From NCBI RefSeq assembly GCF_001865995.1, contig NZ_MLQQ01000042.1, forward strand, positions 240,109-304,108: a DNA stretch of 64,000 bases. The letters are read 5' to 3'. This document shows positions 1 through 9,519 of this stretch, one piece after another. Source of the stretch: Anaerobacillus arseniciselenatis (GTDB lineage: Bacteria > Bacillota > Bacilli > Bacillales > Anaerobacillaceae). The notes beneath the pieces are model-generated. The model ran no database searches and was not told the DNA's origin. It worked only from the letters and a program-made list of their open reading frames with translations. A program made the position numbers and the translations under genes. Position 1 is the first letter of the stretch. The number at the start of each line of letters is the position of its first letter.

Positions 1-45
1 TAGATACTTAATGGCGATAATATTGAATTATGAAATTCATTAATT
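1..45 (+). repeat. Family A dispersed element, right-end fragment (A0)
   Basis: The window opens inside a copy of the family A element. The end TTGAATTATGAAATTCATTAA is preceded by TAGATACTTAATGGCGATAA, matching the right ends of the copies at 24983-25099 and 32091-32207. The left part lies outside the window. Confidence 0.75.
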
Positions 46-68
46 AAAATAATAATTTGAAAAAAGTT

Positions 69-190
69 TTGGAAGGCAGACAAAAAGTGCGAAATAGCCC
101 ATCATCTTTAAAGGAGTGGTGATCATTGATAAACAAATACGTTTATCTTGAGTGAGCTATCGGCTCTTTTATGTTAGCCTTCTCTTTTTT
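69..190 (+). promoter_or_regulatory. Structured leader or small RNA ending in an intrinsic terminator, upstream of dapG
   Basis: Nested stems can be drawn by eye: GGAAGGC (71-77) with GCCTTCT (177-183) next to a TTTTTT run; ATAGC with GCTAT (156-160); ATCATC with GGTGAT around 100-122; and GATAAAC with GTTTATC (128-147). A competing hairpin GAGC/GCTC at 154-166 followed by TTTT shares bases with the ATAGC/GCTAT stem. A short reading frame with AAGGAG (111-116) nine bases before TTG (126) would encode nine residues, MINKYVYLE, ending at 155 inside the competing hairpin. This could be an attenuator for dapG or simply the terminator of an upstream gene outside the window. It does not match a T-box or lysine riboswitch that I can recognise. 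Confidence 0.4.
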
Positions 191-202
191 CGCCATTAAA
201 AA

Positions 203-316
203 GTGAATTTCATAATTATCAAAATGAGCCACATCACGCAATATTTTAGTTTGCGAATGGTTTTGACGCAACTATATATTGATCTTAGTGGCGGTAATAA
301 TAAATTATGAAATTCT
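203..316 (+). repeat. Family A dispersed element (A1)
   Basis: Imperfect nested palindrome. The outer arms are TGAATTTCATAATTA and TAAATTATGAAATTC, the middle arms GCCAC and GTGGC, and the inner arms CAATATTTTAGTTTGCG and CGCAACTATATATTG. It is in the opposite orientation to the copies at 2731, 13618 and 59913. Confidence 0.8.
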
Positions 317-370
317 TTAAATTAAATTTAAAAATAATTATGTGAATAATAAGGAACAAAGAGGTGTAAC

Positions 371-1594
371 ATGAAGGTCATCGTTCAAAAATTTGGTGGG
401 ACCTCATTAAAAGATGAGGAATCTAGATTTCAAGCGGCACAACATGTTTTATCTGCAGTGAAACAAGGCTATAAAGTAGTCGTTGTCGTTTCAGCTATCG
501 GTAGAAAAGGAGATCCTTATGCGACAGATACGCTACTGAGTTTAGTAAATGCCCACGAAGAAACATTCGTAGAAAAACGAGAACTTGATTTATTAATGTC
601 GTGTGGAGAATTAATTTCATCGGTTGTATTTTGTAATTTATTAGCAAGTCACAATTTAAAGTCGATGTCAATGACAGGTGCGCAAGCAGGGTTTCGAACA
701 AATGAGGACTTTTCTAGTGCTAAAATTGTTGAAATGAATTGCGATAAATTATTAAAACAATTAACTACACATGATTGTGTAGTCGTTACAGGATTTCAAG
801 GAATGTCAGAAAATGGAGAATTAACTACTTTAGGTCGTGGTGGAAGTGACACTTCAGCAACCGCTATTGGAGCGGCGATTCAAGCAGAGTGGGTTGATAT
901 CTTTACGGATGTAGAAGGGTTAATGACAGCAGATCCAAGAATTGTTAGCGAAGCAAAACCCATTGATACAGTAACGTATAATGAAATATGTAATATGGCT
1001 TATCAAGGAGCAAAAGTCATTCATCCTCGTGCAGTAGAAATTGCGATGAATGCAAAAGTGCCGATTCGGATTCGCTCTACGTTTTCAGATCTAGAAGGTA
1101 CGTTAGTAACATCAAGCTTAAAACAACAAAAAGGCATGGATGTAGAAGAAAGATTAGTTACAGGGATTGCTTATGTTTCTAATGTTTCACAAATTAAAGT
1201 GATCGCCAAAGAAGGGCAATACAATCTACAATCGCAAGTATTTAAGGCGATGGCGAATGAAGGTATAAGTGTTGATTTTATCAATATTAATCTCATGGGT
1301 GTCGTTTACACGGTCATGGATGAAAATACAGATCGGGCAGTCGAACTTTTAAGAGAGATGGGTTACGAACCGATGGTAACGAGAAATTGTGCAAAAGTTT
1401 CAGCTATTGGGGCTGGCATGACAGGAGTTCCAGGCGTTACAGCAAAAATTGTAGGAAGTCTTGCTGAGGAGAATATTTCAATTCTTCAATCTGCAGATTC
1501 ACATACGACGATTTGGGTTTTAGTTAAAGAAGAGGATAAAGCAAAAGCAGTTAACGCATTGCATAAAATCTTTAAGTTGGATCAGGCCCTCTAA
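371..1594 (+). CDS. dapG: Aspartokinase I (diaminopimelate-sensitive type)
   Basis: Phosphorylates aspartate, the first step toward diaminopimelate, lysine, methionine and threonine. The 407-residue protein is close to the usual length for DapG. It opens with the KFGGTS motif (residues 7-12) of the amino-acid kinase fold, has the GRGGSDTSA substrate loop near residue 157, and ends with two ACT-type regulatory domains (about 265-400), including VSAIGAGMTGVPGV. The start is ATG 371 with the ribosome-binding sequence AGAGGTG upstream. dapA follows 39 bases downstream, so the two probably form an operon supplying diaminopimelate for cell wall and dipicolinate for spores. The family is feedback-inhibited by meso-diaminopimelate in B. 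subtilis; that property is inferred here. A structured RNA segment lies upstream. Confidence 0.95.
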   Translation: MKVIVQKFGGTSLKDEESRFQAAQHVLSAVKQGYKVVVVVSAIGRKGDPYATDTLLSLVNAHEETFVEKRELDLLMSCGELISSVVFCNLLASHNLKSMSMTGAQAGFRTNEDFSSAKIVEMNCDKLLKQLTTHDCVVVTGFQGMSENGELTTLGRGGSDTSATAIGAAIQAEWVDIFTDVEGLMTADPRIVSEAKPIDTVTYNEICNMAYQGAKVIHPRAVEIAMNAKVPIRIRSTFSDLEGTLVTSSLKQQKGMDVEERLVTGIAYVSNVSQIKVIAKEGQYNLQSQVFKAMANEGISVDFININLMGVVYTVMDENTDRAVELLREMGYEPMVTRNCAKVSAIGAGMTGVPGVTAKIVGSLAEENISILQSADSHTTIWVLVKEEDKAKAVNALHKIFKLDQAL

Positions 1595-1633
1595 AACAAC
1601 TAGTTTAACATTTATCTGAAAGGATTGATTAAC

Positions 1634-2497
1634 GTGAACTTTGGGCAAGTCGTTACTGCAATGGTAACACCTTTTGATCAAAATGGGCAAATTGACTTTG
1701 ACAAAACAACAGAGTTGATTGAACATTTAATAAATACTGGAACGGATGCATTAGTTGTTGCAGGAACAACTGGTGAATCTCCTACGTTATCGGCAAGTGA
1801 AAAAATAGCACTATTTGAACACTCTGTTAAAATAGTTGCCGGTCGTATTCCTGTAATTGCAGGGACAGGAACTAATAATACGAGTGGTTCGATCGAGTTA
1901 ACTAAACAAGCAGAAAATGTAGGGGTAGACGGGGTCATGCTCGTATCTCCTTATTATAATAAACCTTCTCAACAAGGGATGTATGCACATTTTAAAGCAA
2001 TTGCAGATAGTACAACATTACCGGTAATGCTCTATAATATTCCTGGGCGGTGTATCGTAAACATGTCAGCAGACCTTGTTGTTGAGTTATCGAAAATCAA
2101 AAACATCGTTGCTATGAAAGAAGCTAGTGGGAACTTAGACCAAGTTACAGCGATTATTTCTAATACTTCTGATGATTTTTATGTATACAGTGGAGATGAT
2201 AGTTTGACTTTACCACTCCTGGCTGTAGGTGGTCATGGTATCGTTTCTGTTGCAGCACATGTAATAGGTAAGGAAATGAAACAAATGGTTACAGCATATA
2301 ATAATGGTGAAATAGAGGAAGCAGCAAAACTGCATCAACAACTGTTGCCAATAATGAAATCTTTATTTATCGCACCAAACCCGAGCCCTGTAAAAGCCGC
2401 ATTAGCCCTAAAAGGACTCAATGTAGGCGGAGTAAGGTTACCATTGATCCCACTAACAGAAATTGAAAAGGAACAGCTAGCAAAAATTATCAAGTAA
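1634..2497 (+). CDS. dapA: 4-hydroxy-tetrahydrodipicolinate synthase
   Basis: Condenses pyruvate with aspartate semialdehyde in the diaminopimelate pathway. It is a TIM-barrel Schiff-base aldolase: GTTGESPTL lies near residue 45, YYNKPSQQGMY near 107, LYNIPGR near 134 and the Schiff-base lysine in VAMKEASG near 161. I choose GTG 1634 (NFGQVV..., 287 residues) over TTG 1625. AAAGG at 1619-1623 sits 10 bases before the GTG but only one base before the TTG, and known DapA proteins begin MNFG. Probably co-transcribed with dapG. A strong terminator follows. Confidence 0.94.
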   Translation: MNFGQVVTAMVTPFDQNGQIDFDKTTELIEHLINTGTDALVVAGTTGESPTLSASEKIALFEHSVKIVAGRIPVIAGTGTNNTSGSIELTKQAENVGVDGVMLVSPYYNKPSQQGMYAHFKAIADSTTLPVMLYNIPGRCIVNMSADLVVELSKIKNIVAMKEASGNLDQVTAIISNTSDDFYVYSGDDSLTLPLLAVGGHGIVSVAAHVIGKEMKQMVTAYNNGEIEEAAKLHQQLLPIMKSLFIAPNPSPVKAALALKGLNVGGVRLPLIPLTEIEKEQLAKIIK

Positions 2498-2528
2498 TAT
2501 TTTATGAGCATTTAATCAAATAGACGAC

Positions 2529-2590
2529 AAAGGAACCTAGATTATTTTTATACTTAGTAAAAGTATAAGAAAGCATGGTTCCTTTTTATT
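2529..2590 (+). terminator. Terminator after dapA
   Basis: The arms AAAGGAACC and GGTTCCTTT enclose an inner hairpin TATACTT/AAGTATA, followed by a T-rich run. This closes the dapG-dapA operon. Confidence 0.8.
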
Positions 2591-2730
2591 TTGCTAGAAA
2601 AATATTTTCCACTTCTACATAAATATTCTTGTGTTCTCTTTGGAACATAAGTTATACTACAAACAAGTGATTAGTTCGGATTAAACAATATATAATAGAT
2701 TATTCGGTTTGGCTAAGCTAAGCATAGAAT

Positions 2731-2847
2731 AATGAATATTATAATTCATTATTCTCGCCACTAAGATCAATATATAGTTGCGTTAAAACCATTCGCAAAC
2801 TATATATTGCGTGATGTGGCTCATTTTGTTGATTATGAAATTCACTC
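2731..2847 (-). repeat. Family A dispersed element (A2)
   Basis: Same element as at 203-316 but inverted. CGCCACTAAGATCAATATAT lies in the left half, TATATTGCGTGATGTGGCTC in the right half, and the right end is ATTATGAAATTCACT. The rest of the 2498-2922 gap holds the dapA terminator and an AT-rich stretch with no gene that I can see. Confidence 0.8.
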
Positions 2848-2922
2848 AGTTAGCTAAAACTATCAGAATTTTTTAATCGGAAGAAAGAATTAGAAAAAGT
2901 AAATTTGGGAGGAACAATTAAA

Positions 2923-4590
2923 TTGACAAAGCAAGGTTTAGAAAAAGTACGTGTTTTTTCTTTGGGCGGTGTAGGAGAAATCGGAAAAAACATGTATGTT
3001 ATTGAGGTGGGTGACGACCTTATTGTGATCGATTCAGGCCTAATGTTCCCTGATGATGATATGCTTGGGGTAGATGTTGTCATACCAGATATATCTTATT
3101 TATTAGAAAACAAACATAGAGTTAAAGGGATTATTTTAACACACGGTCATGAAGATCATATCGGTGCTGTTCCGTATGTAATAAAGCAGCTAAATGTGCC
3201 ACTCTACGGGACGAAATTAACTCTCGGAATTGTCAAGGAAAAGCTAAAGGAAAATGGCTTAGATAAAAATGTTGATTTTAAAATCATAAATAATAAAACG
3301 AAACTAATCATTGGTACGACAACAGTTAATATCTTTAGAACTAATCACAGTATTCCCGATTCTGTTGGCGTATGTATTGAGACAAACCAAGGGTCAATTG
3401 TTCATACAGGAGATTTTAAGTTTGATCAAAATCCAGTGGATGGTGTTTATTCTGATATAGGAAAAATGGCTGAGATTGGAGAAAACGGAGTGTTATGCTT
3501 ACTTTCTGACAGTACAAATGCGGAAAGGCCAGGTGTGTCTGTCTCTGAGAGTGCAATAGGGCAAGGAATTACCGATGCATTTTACACGGCTAAAGGGAGG
3601 GTCATTGTAGCCACCTTTGCTTCGAACATTCACCGTATTCAACAAGTCGTTAATGCTTCCATTTCTACGAAGCGGAAAGTAGCCGTATCGGGTCGGAGTA
3701 TGGAAAAGATCGTTTCGATCGCTATTGAATTAGGGTATTTGAACGTACCAACTGATACATTAATAAAAATACAGGATGTTGAACGATATGAAGATGACGA
3801 ACTTACAATCTTAACAACGGGTAGTCAAGGAGAACCGATGTCAGCCCTTTCACGAATGGCTAAAGGGGCTCATAAACAAATTGCGATAAGACCTACTGAC
3901 ACAATTATTATTTCTGCAACACCGATCCCGGGGAACGAAAAGTCGGTAACAAAAATTGTTGACTTACTTTATCGCACCGGAGCAGAAGTAGTTTTTGGAC
4001 AAAAAAACGTTCATACTACGGGACACGGTTGTCAAGAAGAATTAAAGCTGATGCTAAATTTAATGAAACCAAAGTATTTTATTCCTATTCATGGTGAGTT
4101 TCGCATGCAACATATTCATAGTCAACTTGCACATACATGTGGTGTAAAAAAGGAGCATACTTTTTTAATCGACAAAGGTGATGTCGTAGAGTTTACGAAT
4201 AATGAAGCAAGAATTAATGGGAAAGTTCATTCAGGCAATGTTCTTATCGATGGAATTGGTATTGGTGACGTTGGAAATATAGTATTAAGAGACCGACGCT
4301 TGCTTTCAAAAGACGGAATATTAGTTGTTGTTGTAACATTAAACAAAGCAAATAATGCAATTGTCTCTGGACCAGATATTATTTCAAGAGGTTTTGTATA
4401 CGTACGAGAAAGTGAAACATTATTAGAAGAAGCGAATAAGCTGGTGACAGTAACGCTTAATAAATGTATCGATGATAATATTAATGAATGGTCTGCGTTA
4501 AAAAGCAATATAAGAGACGCGCTTAGTCGCTTCCTCTTTGAACAAACAAGACGCAGACCGATGATTTTACCAATTATTATGGAAGTGTAA
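2923..4590 (+). CDS. rnjB: Ribonuclease J (RNase J2 position)
   Basis: Beta-CASP metallo-beta-lactamase RNase used in 5'-3' mRNA decay and rRNA maturation. The start is TTG 2923, ten bases after GGGAGG (2907-2912), giving 555 residues. The N-terminal LGGVGEIGKNMYVIE is followed by the zinc motif HGHEDH (residues 74-79). Later motifs include HTGDFKFD, the beta-CASP segment SGRSMEK, and the C-terminal ISRGFVYVRES region. The place between dapA and tepA is that of B. subtilis rnjB. Unlike the B. subtilis J2 protein as I recall it (HGHDEN), all metal-binding residues are present here, so this copy should be catalytically competent. Confidence 0.93.
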   Translation: MTKQGLEKVRVFSLGGVGEIGKNMYVIEVGDDLIVIDSGLMFPDDDMLGVDVVIPDISYLLENKHRVKGIILTHGHEDHIGAVPYVIKQLNVPLYGTKLTLGIVKEKLKENGLDKNVDFKIINNKTKLIIGTTTVNIFRTNHSIPDSVGVCIETNQGSIVHTGDFKFDQNPVDGVYSDIGKMAEIGENGVLCLLSDSTNAERPGVSVSESAIGQGITDAFYTAKGRVIVATFASNIHRIQQVVNASISTKRKVAVSGRSMEKIVSIAIELGYLNVPTDTLIKIQDVERYEDDELTILTTGSQGEPMSALSRMAKGAHKQIAIRPTDTIIISATPIPGNEKSVTKIVDLLYRTGAEVVFGQKNVHTTGHGCQEELKLMLNLMKPKYFIPIHGEFRMQHIHSQLAHTCGVKKEHTFLIDKGDVVEFTNNEARINGKVHSGNVLIDGIGIGDVGNIVLRDRRLLSKDGILVVVVTLNKANNAIVSGPDIISRGFVYVRESETLLEEANKLVTVTLNKCIDDNINEWSALKSNIRDALSRFLFEQTRRRPMILPIIMEV

Positions 4591-4612
4591 GTAATTTAAA
4601 AGCTGAAATGTA

Positions 4613-4672
4613 CGAAGGTGTCCTAAATGAAGTTTTTTATAAGCTTCAAATATGGAAGCCTTCTTTTTTTAT
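4613..4672 (+). terminator. Terminator after rnjB
   Basis: GAAGG and CCTTC arms, with an inner GAAG/CTTC pairing around ATAAGCTTC, precede a run of seven T just downstream of the rnjB stop. Confidence 0.55.
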
Positions 4673-4675
4673 GAA

Positions 4676-5013
4676 AGTTGGGTTGTTGGTTAGTTGGAAA
4701 GTTGGAAAAAACCATTGAATATACATCTCAGATGGTGACGGCCGGCATGCCGCCATGAGAGTTTTGTATGAAAAAAGGCGAAAGATTTCGTGAACGATGC
4801 TCCTGCGTCTGCTAGTAACGCTTCGTAGCGGGCTTCCTCGTCGCAAAGCTACATGAAGCTTCTGCTTCGATGTGTCTCAAGGTGTAATCGAAGTCAGTTA
4901 CTTGCCTTTGAGATTCGCAAGAAGGTCAAAGCGAAGTGAAGGAAATCATTCGCCTTTTCCATAATAAATGGTGGCGGAATGTCCGACATGAGTGTTTTGT
5001 ATGAAAAAAGCAC
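4676..5013 (+). repeat. Family B hairpin element, long copy (B1)
   Basis: The hairpin arms AAAAGGCGAAAGATTTC (4773-4789) and GAAATCATTCGCCTTTT (4942-4958) pair at 16 of 17 positions. On both outer sides sits the module ATGGTG-(small palindrome)-CATGAG-GTTTTGTATGAAAAA: CGGCATGCCG on the left and CGGAATGTCCG on the right. About 150 bases separate the arms, with several small inverted repeats inside. This element fills most of the 4591-5153 gap and I see no gene in it. Confidence 0.75.
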
Positions 5014-5153
5014 CCTCCCTTTACATGTTCGATGATGACTATTAATCGTCATGAATGATATGTATGAAATTAAGCACATTTCTAAACAAAAATTCATAAT
5101 TACATTCAACTCTCCTCATACTATGAATAGCTTTTTAAAAGAGGAGGATATAA

Positions 5154-5888
5154 ATGGATTACCGTATGCAAGAAACACAACCAGATGATCAAAAAGGGCA
5201 AAAACAATCAAGTGTCGTAGAAAAAATACAACAACTAGGTCAAACGAACGTTCCGCAAATGGAGCAATCCAATATACATGTCGTTACTATTATTGGACAG
5301 GTAGAGGGACATATGCAATTGCCACCACAAAATAAAACGACAAAGTATGAACATATTATTCCGCAACTAGTTGCTGCAGAACAAAACCAAAAACTTGAAG
5401 GTATGCTCGTTATCCTAAACACTGTAGGTGGAGATGTAGAGGCAGGTTTAGCGATGGCTGAAATGATAGCATCGATGTCAAAACCGACAGTTACTTTAGT
5501 GCTTGGTGGTGGACATTCTATTGGTGTGCCAATTGCTGTTGCGTCCGATTATAGCTACATAGCTGAAACGGCAACGATGACAATTCATCCAGTTAGGTTA
5601 ACAGGCTTAGTTATCGGTGTTCCGCAAACATTTGAATATTTAGATAAAATGCAAGAAAGAGTCATTAATTTTGTAACTAAAAATTCCACAATTACCGAAG
5701 ATAAGTTTAAGGAATTAATGTTTTCTAAAGGCAATTTAACAAGAGATATCGGTACTAATGTTGTAGGTCCTGATGCAGTAAAGTATGGAATGATAAATGA
5801 AGTCGGAGGTCTTGGACAAGCCATTAAAAAATTAAATGAATTAATTGAAGAAAGAAAAGGAAGTGAAGGAGGAGAGTTGGTGCAATGA
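5154..5888 (+). CDS. tepA: ClpP-family translocation-enhancing serine peptidase TepA
   Basis: ClpP/SppA-like peptidase of the Bacillus TepA family, linked to protein export and to degradation of spore proteins at germination. The 244-residue protein has the nucleophile motif GGGHSIGVP near residue 120, the preceding [16 protein letters not shown] segment, and the [10 protein letters not shown] histidine region near 145. A charged, glutamine-rich N-terminus of about 40 residues precedes the fold and there is no signal peptide. The start ATG 5154 follows GAGGAGG. Its stop overlaps the start of ylzJ (ATGA), so the two are translationally coupled. Confidence 0.9.
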   Translation: MDYRMQETQPDDQKGQKQSSVVEKIQQLGQTNVPQMEQSNIHVVTIIGQVEGHMQLPPQNKTTKYEHIIPQLVAAEQNQKLEGMLVILNTVGGDVEAGLAMAEMIASMSKPTVTLVLGGGHSIGVPIAVASDYSYIAETATMTIHPVRLTGLVIGVPQTFEYLDKMQERVINFVTKNSTITEDKFKELMFSKGNLTRDIGTNVVGPDAVKYGMINEVGGLGQAIKKLNELIEERKGSEGGELVQ

Positions 5889-6094
5889 TTTTGTATACAA
5901 CGGTTCCCCAAGAAGCTATTTTCCCTGAGGAAAATACACACGCAAAGCAAATGACGCTCGATATTAATGAAGGTCAATTAATAGTAGAACAAGTATCTGA
6001 TCATGAACTTAGAGTCGTGCGCCTTATTAGCTCCGATCCTTTTGCTTATTTAAATGAAAGTTATACACCAGGAAAAATGATTTCTTTGTTATAA
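5885..6094 (+). CDS. ylzJ: YlzJ-like small protein
   Basis: A 69-residue protein with start ATG 5885 overlapping the tepA stop; GGAGGAG lies upstream at the end of tepA. Recognised by size, position between tepA and spoIIIE, and the opening [16 protein letters not shown], typical of YlzJ-like proteins of Bacillaceae. The function is unknown. No membrane segment or metal motif is visible. Confidence 0.8.
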   Translation: MILYTTVPQEAIFPEENTHAKQMTLDINEGQLIVEQVSDHELRVVRLISSDPFAYLNESYTPGKMISLL

Positions 6095-6142
6095 ACCTTA
6101 CTTTACCAACATTTCTTCTAGTTATTAAAGTTGTTATTATGG

Positions 6143-6206
6143 TATAATAAGCATATTCAAGAAAGAACTAGCATATTTAGCAGCCGTTAATACGGCTGCT
6201 TCTTCA
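6143..6206 (+). promoter_or_regulatory. -10 box and short hairpin upstream of spoIIIE
   Basis: TGGTATAATAAG gives a consensus TATAAT at 6143-6148. About 30 bases later the perfect hairpin AGCAGCCG/CGGCTGCT (6179-6200) is followed by TTCTTC. Two readings are possible: a terminator for tepA-ylzJ overlapped by a promoter, or a leader hairpin in the spoIIIE transcript. Confidence 0.45.
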
Positions 6207-6271
6207 TTCAATAAAGTTCTTATGACAGTAACTTGAAAATATATAGATAATTAGCCTATAGAGGTGAAACA

Positions 6272-8617
6272 ATGGCTAGAAGAAAAAAACAAAAGAAAGT
6301 AGAGTGGAAGAAACAGCTAACCTTTGAACTTATCGGATTATTCCTTATCGTACTCGCTTCAGTTGCTTTTGCGAAACTTGGAAGTGTCGGAATAGGGTTG
6401 ACTCATTTGTTTAGATTTTTTCTAGGTGAATGGCACGTAGTCATAACGATCGGTTTATTTGTAACTTCACTTTACTTAATGATTAAAAGAGAAATTCCGA
6501 ACTTTTTAACGAGAAGACTTATTGGTGTTTATTTGCTCATTTTTGCGATTGTCTTATTAAGTCACATTCGTTTATTTGATCTTTTTTCACAACAAGGGGA
6601 GTTTGTTGACCGATCGGTTATCCGCAACACTTGGGAATTATATTGGTTACAATTGACGGGTGACACCGCCATTACAGATTTAGGTGGAGGAATGATTGGG
6701 GCAGTAGGTTTTGCTATTTCTCATTTTTTATTTGCTGCGAGTGGGACGATTGTTTTTTCATTATTTATTATTTTAACGGGCATTATTTTAATTACTGGAA
6801 AATCAATAACTGATTTAACTTTAAGTTTTATTACTCGTTTTGGTTCTGCATTCACCACTGTTAATGACAAAATAAAACAGTATTTATTAAATGTTAAACA
6901 GAAATTTGTAAACAAATGGGAAGAGAAAAAACAAGAGCAGAAACAAAACACAACTCCTACTGTAGTTGTAAATGGTGAGAGTGGGAAATCATCTGATAAC
7001 GATTCAAGAGAACCGGAACCTATTATTTATGATTTTACTAGTAAGTCTTCCTATGAATCTGACACAGCTGAAAATGTTCCTACTGAAAATGAAACTACTC
7101 CCGGTGGCGGTGTTGAAGATACTGTTGAAATGGACGCTGTTCCAACAAGAAAAGCGCCATTGATCGTTGTAGAAGAAACGAATGAAAATTATATTATACC
7201 AACATTAGAGTTACTACATAGCCCCAAAAAAAATAACCAGTTTCAAGAACGGCAACATATTTCTGGAAATGCTAAAAAGCTTGAACAAACGTTAGAAAGC
7301 TTTGGAGTGAAAGCTAAGGTGGCTAAAGTTCACTTAGGACCAGCTGTTACGAAATATGAAGTTTATCCTAATATCGGCGTGAAAGTTAGTAAAATCGTTA
7401 ATCTTGCAGATGACTTAGCATTAGCATTAGCTGCTAAAGATATTCGTATTGAAGCACCAATTCCAGGTAAATCTGCGATAGGTATTGAGGTTCCTAATCA
7501 AGAAGTTGCTATTGTTACTTTAAAAGAAGTTTTAGATGCAACTAGCTCATTAGCAGATGCTCCTAAACTTTTAATTGGGTTAGGAAGAGATATTTCTGGC
7601 GACCCTATTTTGGCTGAGTTGAACAAAATGCCCCATTTATTAGTTGCCGGTGCTACTGGTAGTGGAAAAAGTGTGTGTATTAATGGGATCATTGTTAGTA
7701 TTTTGATGAGGGCAAAGCCTCATGAAGTAAAACTAATGATGATTGATCCAAAGATGGTAGAACTAAATGTTTATAACGGGATTCCCCATTTATTAGCGCC
7801 GGTTGTTACTGAACCGAAAAAAGCATCACAAGCGCTAAAGAAAGTTGTTAATGAAATGGAACGTCGTTATGAACTGTTTGCACACACAGGAACAAGAAAC
7901 ATCGAGGGTTATAATACGTTAATCAAAAATGAAAATGAAAATAGTGAAGCAAAACAACCATTACTACCGTACATTGTCGTTATTGTGGACGAGCTCGCAG
8001 ATTTAATGATGGTTGCCTCTAGTGATGTAGAAGATTGTATCACGAGACTTGCCCAGATGGCTCGAGCTGCAGGTATTCATTTAATTATAGCGACTCAACG
8101 ACCTTCGGTAGATGTTATTACAGGGGTAATTAAAGCGAATATTCCTTCGAGAATAGCTTTCGGGGTTTCCTCACAAACAGATTCAAGAACGATCCTTGAT
8201 ATGGGGGGAGCAGAGAAACTATTAGGAAGAGGAGACATGTTATTTTTACCTGTTGGGGCTTCAAAACCAATACGTGTTCAAGGGGCATTTCTATCAGATG
8301 ACGAAGTTGAAAATGTTGTTAATTACGTTATTGCTCAGCAGAAGGCCCAGTATCAAGAAGAAATGATTCCACAAGATGAAGAACAAGTAACTACAGAAGT
8401 TGCCGATGACCTGTATGAATCGGCCGTTGATTTAGTTGTGGAAATGAACACGGCATCAGTTTCGATGTTACAACGTAGATTTAGGATTGGATATACACGG
8501 GCAGCTCGTTTAATTGATGAAATGGAAGCGCGTGGGATTGTTGGTCCATATGAAGGAAGTAAACCTAGGGAAGTACTTATTTCAAAAAAAGCTGAAGATG
8601 ATGTTTCATCAGGATGA
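6272..8617 (+). CDS. spoIIIE: DNA translocase SpoIIIE/FtsK
   Basis: Septal ATP-driven DNA pump that moves the chromosome into the forespore and clears DNA from division septa. The 781 residues divide into four N-terminal membrane segments (about 20-180), an acidic low-complexity linker (about 200-315), the alpha/beta motor with Walker A GATGSGKS (460-467) and Walker [15 protein letters not shown] (about 570), and a C-terminal gamma winged helix (about 710-775: [22 protein letters not shown]) that reads SRS sequences in the family. The start ATG 6272 follows AGAGGTG. Synteny (ylzJ-spoIIIE-ymfC) supports SpoIIIE rather than SftA. Confidence 0.95.
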   Translation: MARRKKQKKVEWKKQLTFELIGLFLIVLASVAFAKLGSVGIGLTHLFRFFLGEWHVVITIGLFVTSLYLMIKREIPNFLTRRLIGVYLLIFAIVLLSHIRLFDLFSQQGEFVDRSVIRNTWELYWLQLTGDTAITDLGGGMIGAVGFAISHFLFAASGTIVFSLFIILTGIILITGKSITDLTLSFITRFGSAFTTVNDKIKQYLLNVKQKFVNKWEEKKQEQKQNTTPTVVVNGESGKSSDNDSREPEPIIYDFTSKSSYESDTAENVPTENETTPGGGVEDTVEMDAVPTRKAPLIVVEETNENYIIPTLELLHSPKKNNQFQERQHISGNAKKLEQTLESFGVKAKVAKVHLGPAVTKYEVYPNIGVKVSKIVNLADDLALALAAKDIRIEAPIPGKSAIGIEVPNQEVAIVTLKEVLDATSSLADAPKLLIGLGRDISGDPILAELNKMPHLLVAGATGSGKSVCINGIIVSILMRAKPHEVKLMMIDPKMVELNVYNGIPHLLAPVVTEPKKASQALKKVVNEMERRYELFAHTGTRNIEGYNTLIKNENENSEAKQPLLPYIVVIVDELADLMMVASSDVEDCITRLAQMARAAGIHLIIATQRPSVDVITGVIKANIPSRIAFGVSSQTDSRTILDMGGAEKLLGRGDMLFLPVGASKPIRVQGAFLSDDEVENVVNYVIAQQKAQYQEEMIPQDEEQVTTEVADDLYESAVDLVVEMNTASVSMLQRRFRIGYTRAARLIDEMEARGIVGPYEGSKPREVLISKKAEDDVSSG

Positions 8618-8705
8618 AAAGTGAAGACATAATGCATAGCTTTTGATAAATAATAGTAGTAGATAATAAAACGTTGGTGTATATTTAAATTTTTGAAGTT
8701 GGAGA

Positions 8706-8737
8706 GCTTTCTAGCTCCAAGGCGCATGCGCTTTTCT
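8706..8737 (+). repeat. Family D short element (D1)
   Basis: TCTAGCTCCAAGGCGCATGCGCTTTTCT ends five bases before the ymfC ribosome-binding site. The GCGCATGCGC core is palindromic. Related copies occur at 13951, 15721, 16396, 20096, 41449 and 60890. Confidence 0.6.
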
Positions 8738-8754
8738 CGTTAGGGGGTGATGTT

Positions 8755-9475
8755 GTGATAAAGGCTGATCATAGACCATTGTATTTACAAGTAATTGATA
8801 AGATCAAAAGTGATATTGAAGCAGGGGTATACGAAGCGGGACAGAGGCTTCCTTCTGAGTTTGAGTTATCGAAGCAACTTGGAATTAGTCGTGCAACTCT
8901 TCGTGAAGCTTTAAGAATTTTGGAAGATGAGAATATTATTATAAGGCGTCATGGTGTCGGGACATTTATTTGTAGTAAACCATTATTTAGTTCTGGAATA
9001 GAGGAGTTATTTAGTATTACAGAAATGATCAAACGTGGGAATCAAAAACCGGGAACGATATTTTTATCATCGAATATTGAAATGACCACCAATGATGACT
9101 GTGAGCGATTTCAATTAGATGAGCTAGAAGAGCTAACCGTCGTTGAGAGGGTTCGAACAGCTGACGGTGAGCCAGTTGTTTATTGTTTTAGATAAAGTTC
9201 CAAAAATATATTTACCACATGATGAATCACATCACGAGCAATCGATTTTTGATCGACTTGAAAAAGCTGGTACAACCATCGCATATGCGATTACACAAAT
9301 TGAACCTCTAGGTTTTCATGAAAAAGTGTCTGAAATTTTATCATGTGATCCTGAGTCTTCGTTATTAGTTTTGAAACAAATGCATTATGACGAAGAAGAA
9401 CGACCAATTCTTTATTCCATAAATTATTTTCGTGCAGATAAATTTAAGTTTCATGTATTACGAAAACGTGTATAG
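8755..9475 (+). pseudogene. ymfC: GntR/HutC-type regulator YmfC, interrupted by a +1 frameshift
   Basis: The first frame (8755-9195) encodes a GntR winged-helix domain ([16 protein letters not shown]..., [15 protein letters not shown]) and the start of a UTRA effector domain, ending in GEPVVYCFR. The second frame continues [17 protein letters not shown]... to 9475. Removing one T from the TTTT run at 9186-9189 joins them as [12 protein letters not shown] and gives a 239-residue protein, the normal length of YmfC. The start is GTG 8755 after AGGGGGTG. Either the gene is recently broken, the run is a sequencing error, or it slips. The position after spoIIIE agrees with ymfC. Confidence 0.85.
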
Positions 9476-9485
9476 ACTAACAATA

Positions 9486-9515
9486 GAGATCCATATTCCA
9501 AGGGTCTCTTTTTGT
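9486..9515 (+). terminator. Terminator after ymfC
   Basis: AGAGATCC and GGGTCTCT arms are followed by TTTTTG. Confidence 0.7.
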
Positions 9516-9519
9516 TTGA

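Noticed and set aside
203..316. Target-site duplications around family A elements
   Set aside because: Flanks such as TTAG/TTAA look suggestive in single copies but no consistent duplication is visible across the copies.
4646..5109. Minus-strand open frames containing a repeated FSYKTLM peptide
   Set aside because: These are the reverse reading of the family B GTTTTGTATGAAAAA box (ATT box complement), not independent genes; the similar peptides reflect DNA repeats.
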